Origin: a virus
Length of the DNA stretch: 33,639 nucleotides
Virus record (IMG/VR): IMGVR_UViG_3300033571_019116
Coordinates: 1-33,639 of that record
Strand: one strand, 5' to 3'
Position 1 is the first letter of the stretch; every line of letters starts with the position of its first letter. The notes beneath the pieces were generated by a model. The model worked only from the letters and a program-made list of their open reading frames with translations, was not told the DNA's origin and searched no databases. This document shows positions 7,084 to 12,497 of this stretch, piece after piece. Position numbers and translations under genes: made by a program.

Positions 7084-7211
7084 ATCTCTATATCATAAAT
7101 ATTTTACATGTAAAGTAAATGTTTTTTCTTTTTTTTATGTTTTTTGTTTGATTAAATTTTATGTCATGTTATATTTATGTCACAAACAAAACGTGAGCAA
7201 GGAAAAACAAA
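7084..7211. promoter_or_regulatory. Divergent control region between head operon and early plus-strand genes
   Basis: This gene-free region separates TerS (minus) from the plus-strand gene at 7212. A perfect palindrome TTTACATGTAAA lies at 7103-7114, and CATGTAAAGTAAA (7107-7119) recurs exactly at 14390-14402 beside the HTH regulator gene. A plausible plus-strand promoter is TTGATT (7148-7153), 16 bases, then TATATT (7170-7175). TTATGTCA is repeated twice around this -10 box. I infer a regulator-controlled early/late switch; nothing here proves which protein binds. Confidence 0.5.
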
Positions 7212-7490
7212 ATGGAAAACATCAAATTTAACGATCTAACACAAGAACAACAACAAGCAGTTTACGATGCATACATCGATTTAGCTTTAGAGCATTTACA
7301 AAGTGGAGCTAGAAATTTACTGCTTTCTTACTTAGGTGAAGATGAAGGGCTAGGTCAACACTTATACGAAACCTTTGACAGACAAAACCCAGTCATAAAC
7401 TTTTCTACATTCAAAGAATGCTTTAAAGAAGAGGCGATTAGTTTAGCTTATGAAGTAAACGAAGAGTTTGAAGGCCAAAAAGACTACTAA
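7212..7490 (+). CDS. Small acidic early protein, unknown
   Basis: A 92-residue acidic, mainly helical protein; ATG 7212 follows AAGGA at good distance. It begins with 'FNDLTQEQQQAVYDAYIDLALEH' residues and has no cysteine pair, membrane helix or recognised domain. It is the first gene after the divergent control region and is closed by a hairpin terminator at 7495. A role early in infection is suggested by position only. Confidence 0.65.
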   Translation: MENIKFNDLTQEQQQAVYDAYIDLALEHLQSGARNLLLSYLGEDEGLGQHLYETFDRQNPVINFSTFKECFKEEAISLAYEVNEEFEGQKDY

Positions 7491-7494
7491 AATT

Positions 7495-7516
7495 AAAGGG
7501 CTAAATGCCCTTTTAC
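7495..7516 (+). terminator. Rho-independent terminator
   Basis: AAAGGGC (7495-7501), loop TAAAT, GCCCTTT (7507-7513) and one further T form a compact hairpin with a short T run, five bases after the stop of the 92-aa gene. The symmetric arms could also act on the other strand. Confidence 0.6.
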
Positions 7517-7565
7517 GTACTACGTGGCAACTAGAAAATCAACAACTTACAAAAAAAGAACAAAC

Positions 7566-7982
7566 ATGATTATTGAATTTCAGGGAATGTGTGAAAATTC
7601 TTTAAAAGAAGCAATTGAATTGCTGAAAAAAAATACTAAAAAATTTGTTTTTCAAGAAAAAGAATGCGAAAAACTTTACGTATCAAAATCAAATTCAAAA
7701 TATCACAAAAGTAGAGGCATAAGCGTTTATTTTTCATGTAAAAACTTTGTATATAGAATAAGTTGTCACTGGAGTAAAAGCGATTTTTTAAAAAGCAAAA
7801 AAATGAATTGTAGTTTTGTTGGGGAACATATTTTTTGTTTAAATGGAGGGCAGGTAGTGCAAACAAATTATAATTCTGGCGGGAAATATCCTATTAAACT
7901 TGCGGGAGGATACACAGATAAAATCAATTATGAAAATTTATTGGAAAAAATTAAACAAAAAAAACAAGAAGAATCAGAATGA
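7566..7982 (+). CDS. Hypothetical early protein
   Basis: About 138 residues from ATG 7566; a GTG at 7524 would add 14 basic residues but lies just after the terminator hairpin without a ribosome site. The protein is Lys/Ser/Cys-rich, with 'FVFQEKECEKLYVSKSNSKYHKS', then strands around 'GISVYFSCKNFVYRISCHWS', and a charged C-terminal helix. The two segments with spaced cysteines might bind metal, but no known zinc pattern is clear. Its stop overlaps the start of the ribbon-helix-helix gene (ATGA), so the two are probably made together. Confidence 0.6.
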   Translation: MIIEFQGMCENSLKEAIELLKKNTKKFVFQEKECEKLYVSKSNSKYHKSRGISVYFSCKNFVYRISCHWSKSDFLKSKKMNCSFVGEHIFCLNGGQVVQTNYNSGGKYPIKLAGGYTDKINYENLLEKIKQKKQEESE

Positions 7983-8164
7983 ATGAATCAAAAAAAAACA
8001 ATTTAGTAAGAACAACCATAAGATTACCTACGGAGCTTCATCGTGAAGTATTGATCTTGTGCGCTAAGCGCGCGGTGTCTATGCAATCTGTCATCACTAA
8101 GTTTCTAGAGGGGTACGTAGAATTTTCAGAGGAGAACGAATGTGTAAAGAATATTGGTACATAG
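7979..8164 (+). CDS. Ribbon-helix-helix (CopG/Arc-like) DNA-binding protein
   Basis: A 61-residue protein with a short basic N-terminus, a beta ribbon 'VRTTIRLPTEL' (10-20), and two helices ('HREVLILCAKRAV' and 'SMQSVITKFLEGYV'), the complete RHH fold. Such proteins bind operators as dimers by inserting the ribbon into the major groove. It starts inside the stop of the previous gene (ATGA). It could regulate the divergent early/late region or its own operon; the target is unknown. No toxin partner is recognised next to it. Confidence 0.75.
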   Translation: MNESKKNNLVRTTIRLPTELHREVLILCAKRAVSMQSVITKFLEGYVEFSEENECVKNIGT

Positions 8165-8343
8165 CCTATGAGGCAGAGGTTGAGGATATTATGTAAGAAA
8201 GAGACATGGAGTATGATAAAGCCCAATCTATCTTAAATGAAATCATCGAAAAGGAAGGTAATTCCTGTATCACTGATCGATTGTTGAAAAAGGGGAGTCA
8301 CTCCCTTTTTTCTTCTTCAATTTCTATCTCAATATGCTTATAA
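8140..8343 (+). pseudogene. Small gene interrupted by an in-frame TAA (possible readthrough)
   Basis: ATG 8140 has a strong site (AGAGGAG, then five bases). The frame gives 18 residues (MCKEYWYIAYEAEVEDIM), then TAA at 8194-8196. After it the same frame continues with plausible phage-like sequence, 'ERDMEYDKAQSILNEIIEKE', and runs open to TAA 8341. Over its last part it crosses the terminator hairpin at 8286, so the natural end is probably earlier. Either the gene is broken by the stop, or the TAA is read through, for which the tRNA-like element at 13487 would be a candidate. The downstream ATG 8206 is a third possibility, but no ribosome site precedes it. Confidence 0.4.
8286..8312. terminator. 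Bidirectional terminator hairpin
   Basis: A nearly perfect hairpin: AAAAAGGGGAGT pairs with ACTCCCTTTTTT across a very small loop. The A run on one side and T run on the other let it end both the plus-strand block 7566-8343 and the minus-strand block that finishes with the lipoprotein gene, whose stop lies inside it. Confidence 0.7.
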
Positions 8344-8474
8344 ATAGACTCTATCTCCTCTATTTCTTTTGCACAGTTTAGAATTCCTTCAGCTATGCAT
8401 TGCGCTTCTGTTTTGTAGTCTTTTAAAGCGCATCCACTTATCGCTAATAATGCTAATATGCTAAATTTTCTCAT
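8298..8474 (-). CDS. Small lipoprotein
   Basis: A 58-residue protein missed by a 60-residue cutoff. It begins MRKFSILALLAISGCAL: a short basic start, a hydrophobic stretch and a lipobox (L-A-I-S-G-C) with Cys 15 as the expected lipidated residue. The remainder is Glu-rich and helical (EIEEIESIYKHIEIEIEEE). The start at 8474 lies 14 bases inside the previous gene. It is the last gene of the minus-strand early block. A small outer-membrane lipoprotein could be an outer spanin or a superinfection-exclusion protein; the sequence does not decide. Confidence 0.65.
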   Translation of the reverse strand: MRKFSILALLAISGCALKDYKTEAQCIAEGILNCAKEIEEIESIYKHIEIEIEEEKRE

Positions 8475-8703
8475 GAGCTTTCTTCTTTTTTAATATTTTC
8501 TTGATATATTCTTCGGCTTCTTCTTGAGAGTTTTTTACAGAGAATAGTATTTCTTCTTTGGGCGCAGATACTAGAGCGCCACGAACATGATATTCAATAA
8601 GCCCCTCTTCTTCTGGTGTGTGTTTAATCACAATAAAATAAATTATATGATCTATGTTTACGTAGATATATATATCTCTTTCTGCTTTGATCCAAGTTGA
8701 CAT
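8461..8703 (-). CDS. Hypothetical small protein with beta-rich N-terminal half
   Basis: An 80-residue protein starting at ATG 8703 after GGAAAAAG. The N-terminal half alternates hydrophobic strands ('WIKAERDIYIYVNIDHIIYFIVIKH'), and a long charged helix ends in a lysine run (KKILKKKKAHEKI). It loosely resembles the common small 'WIkt-dG-liNlD-v' proteins of bacteria and phages, but I would not assign it. It overlaps the lipoprotein gene by 14 bases. Confidence 0.6.
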   Translation of the reverse strand: MSTWIKAERDIYIYVNIDHIIYFIVIKHTPEEEGLIEYHVRGALVSAPKEEILFSVKNSQEEAEEYIKKILKKKKAHEKI

Positions 8704-8745
8704 TCTTTTTCCTATACTTGTAAATATTTTCTCTGTGTTTTTTGA

Positions 8746-8838
8746 TTATTTTATTTGATTACCTGAAGAATACATCATAAAAACAAGACCAAAAAGTAAA
8801 ATTAGTATAGCTAAGCCCATTCCAAATTCACTGCTCAT
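8746..8838 (-). CDS. 30-residue single-span membrane protein
   Basis: This tiny frame encodes MSSEFGMGLA, then a run of about 18 hydrophobic residues (ILILLFGLVFMMYSS), and ends GNQIK. The start ATG 8838 overlaps the stop of the preceding coiled-coil gene by 11 bases, the same overlap style as its neighbours, which supports it being real. A small membrane peptide in a phage early block may act in lysis control or exclusion. It is short for a holin. No family is recognised. Confidence 0.45.
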   Translation of the reverse strand: MSSEFGMGLAILILLFGLVFMMYSSGNQIK

Positions 8839-9040
8839 TTTCGTAAGCCCTTAACGTTCTAGGTGTCGCGCATGTGGGTAAATTGGCATTTTCCAGTAAA
8901 ATCTTGATTGACTCTATTTCTTTTTCAGCACTTGCAATTTTTTTAATGCAATCATCAATTGTTTTCTCTTGTAAGTTTATTTCATCTTTAAGCTTTAAAA
9001 TTAGCAGTCTCATTGTGTGCGGTGCATCTATTTTATTCAT
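8828..9040 (-). CDS. Coiled-coil small protein, unknown
   Basis: A 70-residue protein, ATG 9040. Residues 9-50 form a helical heptad-like region (LKLKDEINLQEKTIDDC onward, with KEIESIKILLEN). The C-terminus contains a CATPRTLRAYENEQ tail. No domain is recognised. It follows the HNH gene by six bases and would have followed rusA directly before the HNH insertion. It overlaps the 30-residue membrane gene. Confidence 0.6.
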   Translation of the reverse strand: MNKIDAPHTMRLLILKLKDEINLQEKTIDDCIKKIASAEKEIESIKILLENANLPTCATPRTLRAYENEQ

Positions 9041-9046
9041 TTTTGC

Positions 9047-9844
9047 TCATTTTTTTAAAACATAACGTTTATAAGATTCTTGCATAGAATGACAGTTCAA
9101 ATATCTCCACAAAGTACATGCTTTTACTTTCCATTCTTTTGCCCACTCTCCTAAAATTTGCGTTTTCCCTTCAAAAGAAAGAATGCGATTATTCCTTTTA
9201 TTTTTTCCTTGATCTTCGTAAGAAGCCCATCGACAATTAGAAGGCTCGTAATTTCCATTATTATCGATTCTCTCTATTGTATACCTAAATGGCCTTAATC
9301 CCATGTCTTCAGAAAAATTTCTACAATCTTTCCATCTATCGCAAACTTTTATACCCCTTGCACCATACAAATGAAAATTAGTGGAATTAGGATTTTCACA
9401 CCTAGCTAACATTGATATCCAAATATTGTACAAAGGATGCTTGTTTTTTGTAGAAGTAAAGCCATGCTTAGATCTTAAATTTCCAGAACATTTTAAACAT
9501 CTTTTGCTTCTGCCGTCTTTCAATGAAGAACCACAAACCCTTACAAAATTTCCGCATTTACAATTACAAATCCACATAGAATGTCCAGAAAGTTTCCCGT
9601 CATATTTGATTACTTTCCATCCATTAAATATTTTATTAGTTAAATCTTCAAATGCATTTCCATTACATTTATTACATTTAGTTGATTTTCCTTTAAAAAT
9701 ATCATAACTTGATACAATACCTATTGTTCCGCAATCGCATTTGCATTCCCACTTAGTATCCAATCTCCCAGAAGAATTTTTTTTTCTAACTTTTCTAATG
9801 GCTGTCCAAGATCCAAACCTTTGTCCTTGTTGAAATTTCCCCAT
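9047..9844 (-). CDS. HNH homing endonuclease with Cys-rich N-terminal modules
   Basis: A 265-residue protein. The N-terminal part has two similar Cys-rich modules ('WECKCDCGT' ... 'TKCNKCNG' and 'WICNCKCGN' ... 'RCLKCSG'), each with four or more cysteines that could hold zinc. The nuclease core is the phage HNH type with 'YNIWISMLARCENPNSTNFH', 'LYGARGIKVCDRW', and 'YTIERIDNNGNYEPSNCRWA'. A C-terminal stretch (ILGEWAKEWKVKACTLWRYL) resembles a small helix-turn-helix specificity module. Such free-standing enzymes spread by cutting uninvaded relatives. Its first 124 bases overlap the frame of rusA, which it seems to have entered. Confidence 0.88.
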   Translation of the reverse strand: MGKFQQGQRFGSWTAIRKVRKKNSSGRLDTKWECKCDCGTIGIVSSYDIFKGKSTKCNKCNGNAFEDLTNKIFNGWKVIKYDGKLSGHSMWICNCKCGNFVRVCGSSLKDGRSKRCLKCSGNLRSKHGFTSTKNKHPLYNIWISMLARCENPNSTNFHLYGARGIKVCDRWKDCRNFSEDMGLRPFRYTIERIDNNGNYEPSNCRWASYEDQGKNKRNNRILSFEGKTQILGEWAKEWKVKACTLWRYLNCHSMQESYKRYVLKK

Positions 9845-10227
9845 TTAATTTGTATCTCCGTTCGAGGATTGTGGTCATAAACTTTAAAAAAAGATCCACT
9901 AAAGATAAGTGCATCGTCTTTAAATATTATACCAGACATACAGTTTTGAAATATAGCAATGAGATTGTCATTGTCAGGTTTTTTTATATGGGGATCTCCA
10001 GCTTTTATTTTTTTCTTAAGATATTTAGGTATAGGCATATAAAAACCCCAATTTATTAAAACAGCTCCTTCAATTAAATCTTTTTTAAATTGAGACTTTA
10101 ATGTTTCTCTAATATTTTTTTTAATATTGGATTGAAGATCATAAGGTTTACCAAACCTAGTAAATCTAGGTCTTTTATTTGCTATAGGAGGACCATGAAA
10201 GATTAACTCACATTTTAACAAATTCAA
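9721..10227 (-). CDS. rusA: RusA-like Holliday junction resolvase, with altered C-terminal tail
   Basis: Residues 1-128 match the RusA family: 'FHGPPIANKRPRF' at the start, 'KPDNDNL' (83-89) with Asp 85 and Asp 87, and 'FKDDALI' with Asp 104/105, the acidic metal site, ending 'TEIQIK'. RusA dimers cut four-way junctions, useful for resolving DNA before packaging. E. coli RusA has 120 residues. Here the frame runs 40 residues further (from WGNFNKDKG) through the first 124 bases of the HNH gene in another frame, so the tail is not RusA sequence. The start is TTG 10227, overlapping the previous stop (TTGA). Confidence 0.82.
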   Translation of the reverse strand: MNLLKCELIFHGPPIANKRPRFTRFGKPYDLQSNIKKNIRETLKSQFKKDLIEGAVLINWGFYMPIPKYLKKKIKAGDPHIKKPDNDNLIAIFQNCMSGIIFKDDALIFSGSFFKVYDHNPRTEIQIKWGNFNKDKGLDLGQPLEKLEKKILLGDWILSGNANAIAEQ

Positions 10228-10448
10228 TCCTTGTTACCCTCTTGTAAAAAGTCTCGCACCCCTTTCAGAACTTGCTTTTCTTTGCTTAATTTTTTTAAGA
10301 GTTCTTCGTTGTAAGCCCTAAGCCTTAAAAGCTCGTCAATGACTTCTTCTTTATGTTTTTTTTGAAACAACTTACACATCCAAAACCCAAAAGCCATGGA
10401 CAAGATGGGACCAAACAATATAAAAAGCGCTTGAGCAGTGTAATTCAC
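10224..10448 (-). CDS. Membrane-anchored coiled-coil protein
   Basis: A 74-residue protein from GTG 10448 (overlapping the previous stop as GTGA). An N-terminal hydrophobic helix (ALFILFGPILSMAFGFWMC, residues 7-25) is followed by basic residues and a charged coiled coil to the end. The layout (N-in anchor plus coiled coil) resembles inner-membrane spanins (Rz) or other small phage membrane proteins, but it is shorter than most Rz proteins. No endolysin neighbour is present, so a lysis role is only a possibility. Confidence 0.62.
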   Translation of the reverse strand: MNYTAQALFILFGPILSMAFGFWMCKLFQKKHKEEVIDELLRLRAYNEELLKKLSKEKQVLKGVRDFLQEGNKD

Positions 10449-10738
10449 CAGTCAATCTCCTGCTGTGTTCCGTTCAAATATTCTTTTTGCAACTCTTGTT
10501 TTACAAATTCCGAGAGCTCTTTTTCTTTATTTGTGTCTATCCATCCAATAGCCGGAACATACTCTGAACCAACCTTGCAAGTAGGTAATTTGCAGTAAGA
10601 GCCGCCATTTTTCGATTGTAAAACGGTCATCCAGACGCTCATTTTGTCGGCAATGCAGACTTTTACCCATCCAAGAACGATCGCTTTTTGGCTATCGCTG
10701 TTTTTGACCCAATTCTCAATTCTAATTTGCATCTGCAT
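10445..10738 (-). CDS. SpoVG-like small protein (tentative)
   Basis: A 97-residue protein, ATG 10738, overlapping its neighbours at both ends. It shows alternating strands 'IRIENWVKNS', 'AIVLGWVKVCIADKMSVWMT', 'SYCKLPTCKVG' and 'EYVPAIGWIDTN', then a C-terminal helix 'KELSEFVKQELQKEYL'. This order (basal strands, a 'NG-yvklP' turn, the 'y-pai' strand, final helix) is like SpoVG proteins, which bind nucleic acid and occur in some phages. The match is by pattern only and could be convergent. Confidence 0.4.
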   Translation of the reverse strand: MQMQIRIENWVKNSDSQKAIVLGWVKVCIADKMSVWMTVLQSKNGGSYCKLPTCKVGSEYVPAIGWIDTNKEKELSEFVKQELQKEYLNGTQQEIDW

Positions 10739-11150
10739 ATCTCCAAGATCTTACATTTGCATACTCAACCCCTATTGCAGACATAAATTTTCCTCGCTCG
10801 TATATGCATCTGTACTCACTTCCATCTTCAAGTTTTACAAAAAGATTAATTACCGGAATGGATTTTCGGGCGTCTTCCCACTCTTTTTTTGCCATCATCT
10901 CGTTGATTGCTTTTTCCAAAATTTCTCGTTTTTCATTTACTTTTGCAAACCTGTTTTGAGAATCTTCATAAATTTCTTGTTGCGATTCGCGATCTCTTTG
11001 AGACTCATTTCTGAAAGTATCTTGCAGAAGTAAAATGGCGTGAGAAATCGCAGCTAAACCTTCGTCGCAGACAAAATATCTGCAATCATCAATGAAAAAT
11101 TTAAAATTGCGTGGTGTTCCTTCCACTTCCCAGTCTCTACCCTCACTCAT
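10722..11150 (-). CDS. Hypothetical protein with central coiled coil
   Basis: A 142-residue soluble protein. The N-terminal part ('WEVEGTPRNFKFFIDDCRYF') and C-terminal part ('VINLFVKLEDGSEYRCIYERG') look strand-rich. Residues about 45-90 are a charged helix (ESQRDRESQQEIYEDSQNR onward). The start ATG 11150 follows GGGGTTTT, a weak site. It overlaps the next gene by 17 bases. No family is recognised. Confidence 0.58.
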   Translation of the reverse strand: MSEGRDWEVEGTPRNFKFFIDDCRYFVCDEGLAAISHAILLLQDTFRNESQRDRESQQEIYEDSQNRFAKVNEKREILEKAINEMMAKKEWEDARKSIPVINLFVKLEDGSEYRCIYERGKFMSAIGVEYANVRSWRYADAN

Positions 11151-11179
11151 AAAACCCCTTCAATTCTTCTTTATTTGAC

Positions 11180-11255
11180 CATAGAAACGATATTTCACCC
11201 TCAGGGATATTTGGAGACAAACCTTAATAAAATATCGCTTCCTGGCCTTTCTATG
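11180..11255. repeat. Long imperfect inverted repeat in the intergenic gap
   Basis: The outer arms CATAGAAA (11180-11187) and TTTCTATG (11248-11255) pair perfectly. CGATATTT (11188-11195) pairs with AAATATCG (11230-11237), leaving a roughly 10-base bulge on one arm. The element fills most of the gap between the genes ending at 11280 and beginning at 11150. It could be an operator pair or a stable RNA hairpin in the minus-strand transcript. Confidence 0.5.
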
Positions 11256-11279
11256 CGTTTTTTGTTATTTAAATATATT

Positions 11280-11579
11280 TTACCATTGAATGGTTTTAAT
11301 TTCCATTAATTTTTCATCGAGCCACACATGTTTTTCGATTGGCTCTTCGTGAACTGTAACGCGAACTTTCTCGAATCTTGTCGTTGGTTTTTTCTCTATC
11401 CCTCTGTAAAGTTCGGCGCATAGAAACCCTATCGAGAGCATCAAAATCCCGTGAACGACTAATGGACTTCTCGAATTGGTTGGCTTGTAAACTCGGGAAA
11501 ACTGATCTGAGTCACTTGATTTCTGCGAGCGACTGACTTTATCGGCGAGCGTTTCAATCTTTCGATACGTGAATCTCAC
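11280..11579 (-). CDS. Single-span membrane protein, unknown
   Basis: A 99-residue protein from GTG 11579, whose start lies within the joint AAGGAGAAAGTGTGA. The first 37 residues are basic and polar, a hydrophobic helix follows (LVVHGILMLSIGFLCAELY, 40-58), and a strand-rich charged domain ends the protein. It is probably anchored in the inner membrane. Function unknown. The stop is followed by an AT-rich gap containing an inverted repeat. Confidence 0.58.
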   Translation of the reverse strand: MRFTYRKIETLADKVSRSQKSSDSDQFSRVYKPTNSRSPLVVHGILMLSIGFLCAELYRGIEKKPTTRFEKVRVTVHEEPIEKHVWLDEKLMEIKTIQW

Positions 11580-11722
11580 ACTTTCTCCTTCTTCAGCTCT
11601 ATAATCGCATCCACAATCACTTTTAAAGCCTCAGCCTTGCTTCGATTCTCATCCTCTTCTTTCAGCTGTTCGATGTGCCGAGCGAACTCTTCACTCAAAA
11701 ACTCTAGCGTGTACTCTTTCAT
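11576..11722 (-). CDS. Small acidic helical protein
   Basis: I choose ATG 11722 (48 residues) rather than the longer frame from 11803, because AAGGAGAAAGC stands before it and the ATG overlaps the previous stop as ATGA. The product is helical and charged (LEFLSEEFARHIEQLKEEDE) and ends KKEKV, residues coded by the Shine-Dalgarno of the next gene. No family is recognised. Confidence 0.55.
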   Translation of the reverse strand: MKEYTLEFLSEEFARHIEQLKEEDENRSKAEALKVIVDAIIELKKEKV

Positions 11723-12000
11723 GCTTTCTCCTTTTTCATCATTCCCAATGAAATCACGAGCATTTCTGGCTTGTAATACAACACTGGCATATGAAATCTC
11801 CATTCACTTTTCAACTCGTTCATGCAAAACTCTACGGATTTCCACAAGGATTTTGCATACATCTCAAGCAAAGATCCAGCTTCTACGATATACTTTTCTT
11901 CTAGGCCTCTTGGCAATTCACAAGTAAAACTCACTTTTGATTGCATGCCAGAGTTCACAGATAAAAACCCCTCTTCCCACTCAAACGGTCTATGAAACAT
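11719..12000 (-). CDS. Hypothetical protein of the overlapping small-gene chain
   Basis: A 93-residue protein starting at ATG 12000 with AGGAGAAAGT directly upstream. It has a beta-rich first half ('FTCELPRGLEEKYIVEAGS'), a central helix, and ends MMKKEKA. The last codons are the ribosome site of the following gene. No domain is recognised. Confidence 0.58.
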   Translation of the reverse strand: MFHRPFEWEEGFLSVNSGMQSKVSFTCELPRGLEEKYIVEAGSLLEMYAKSLWKSVEFCMNELKSEWRFHMPVLYYKPEMLVISLGMMKKEKA

Positions 12001-12012
12001 ACTTTCTCCTAT

Positions 12013-12084
12013 TCAATTTACCACCCAAATCCAATCACCCTTCTCTGGCTCTTCTTCTGAAAACTTATTCCATTCAACTTTCAT
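12013..12084 (-). CDS. 23-residue DUF551-like fragment
   Basis: The frame MKVEWNKFSEEEPEKGDWIW plus VVN starts at ATG 12084 with AAGGAGAAAGT upstream and the ATGA overlap seen in its neighbours. The sequence 'W-k-seeePe-gd-iwvv' resembles the first strand and turn of DUF551 proteins such as the gene before it, so it may be the remnant of a second copy. It could also be a functional micropeptide. Confidence 0.42.
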   Translation of the reverse strand: MKVEWNKFSEEEPEKGDWIWVVN

Positions 12085-12371
12085 ACTTTCTCCTTCTTAA
12101 AAACAATCTTAAAAAGCCCTCTTTTTGTGATGGAAAGATACGCCTTTCTCCCTTTTGGATCAGCTTCCATCGGCTTCCAATGCGTTACTTTATACCCTTT
12201 GGTTGACCACTCTTCTTCTGTCATAGATGCGGAAGTCCACATTAGCCCGTTTTCGTGCTTAAAAAGAGACATAAACGATCTTCGGAGCGAAGAATAGCTA
12301 AAGTCCCTCAAAACCACTTCTACGAACTCGTGAGGCTTTGGAAGCCTTTCTTTTACTGAAATCCAACTCAT
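12081..12371 (-). CDS. DUF551-like protein
   Basis: A 96-residue protein. The start 'MSWISVKERLPKPHEFVEVV' and the later 'YKVTHWKPMEADPKG' (about residues 60-74) match the two hallmarks of the DUF551 family, 'W-sv-drlPe' and 'VTHWmPlPepP', common in phages and of unknown function. After this a basic C-terminal extension ends FKKEKV, with the last codons formed by the next gene's ribosome site. ATG 12371 has AAGGAGAAAGT upstream. Confidence 0.62.
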   Translation of the reverse strand: MSWISVKERLPKPHEFVEVVLRDFSYSSLRRSFMSLFKHENGLMWTSASMTEEEWSTKGYKVTHWKPMEADPKGRKAYLSITKRGLFKIVFKKEKV

Positions 12372-12430
12372 ACTTTCTCCTTGACGACTCTTGAAAAAAC
12401 TTGTATAAGTCGCTTTTTCTTTTTTCGCAT
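12368..12430 (-). CDS. Possible 20-residue basic leader peptide
   Basis: ATG 12430 opens MRKKKKRLIQVFSRVVKEKV and ends in the ATGA overlap with the DUF551-like gene, in the same style as the downstream joints. Its own ribosome site is weak (AAAGAAAAA). A minus-strand promoter may lie just upstream (TTGTTG, 17 bases, TATCTA). It may be a leader peptide coupling translation, or chance. Confidence 0.3.
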   Translation of the reverse strand: MRKKKKRLIQVFSRVVKEKV

Positions 12431-12497
12431 TTTTTCTTTTTGCCTGTGGCTAGCTTAGATATACTAGAGATAAGAAAGCAACAAGCACGCGGGTCCT

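Noticed and set aside
7524-7565. GTG start at 7524 for the gene ending at 7982
   Set aside because: It lies just after the terminator hairpin without a Shine-Dalgarno; ATG 7566 was preferred although its site is weak.
8038-8226. Minus-strand frame over the ribbon-helix-helix gene
   Set aside because: Antisense to a recognised domain and without a start site.
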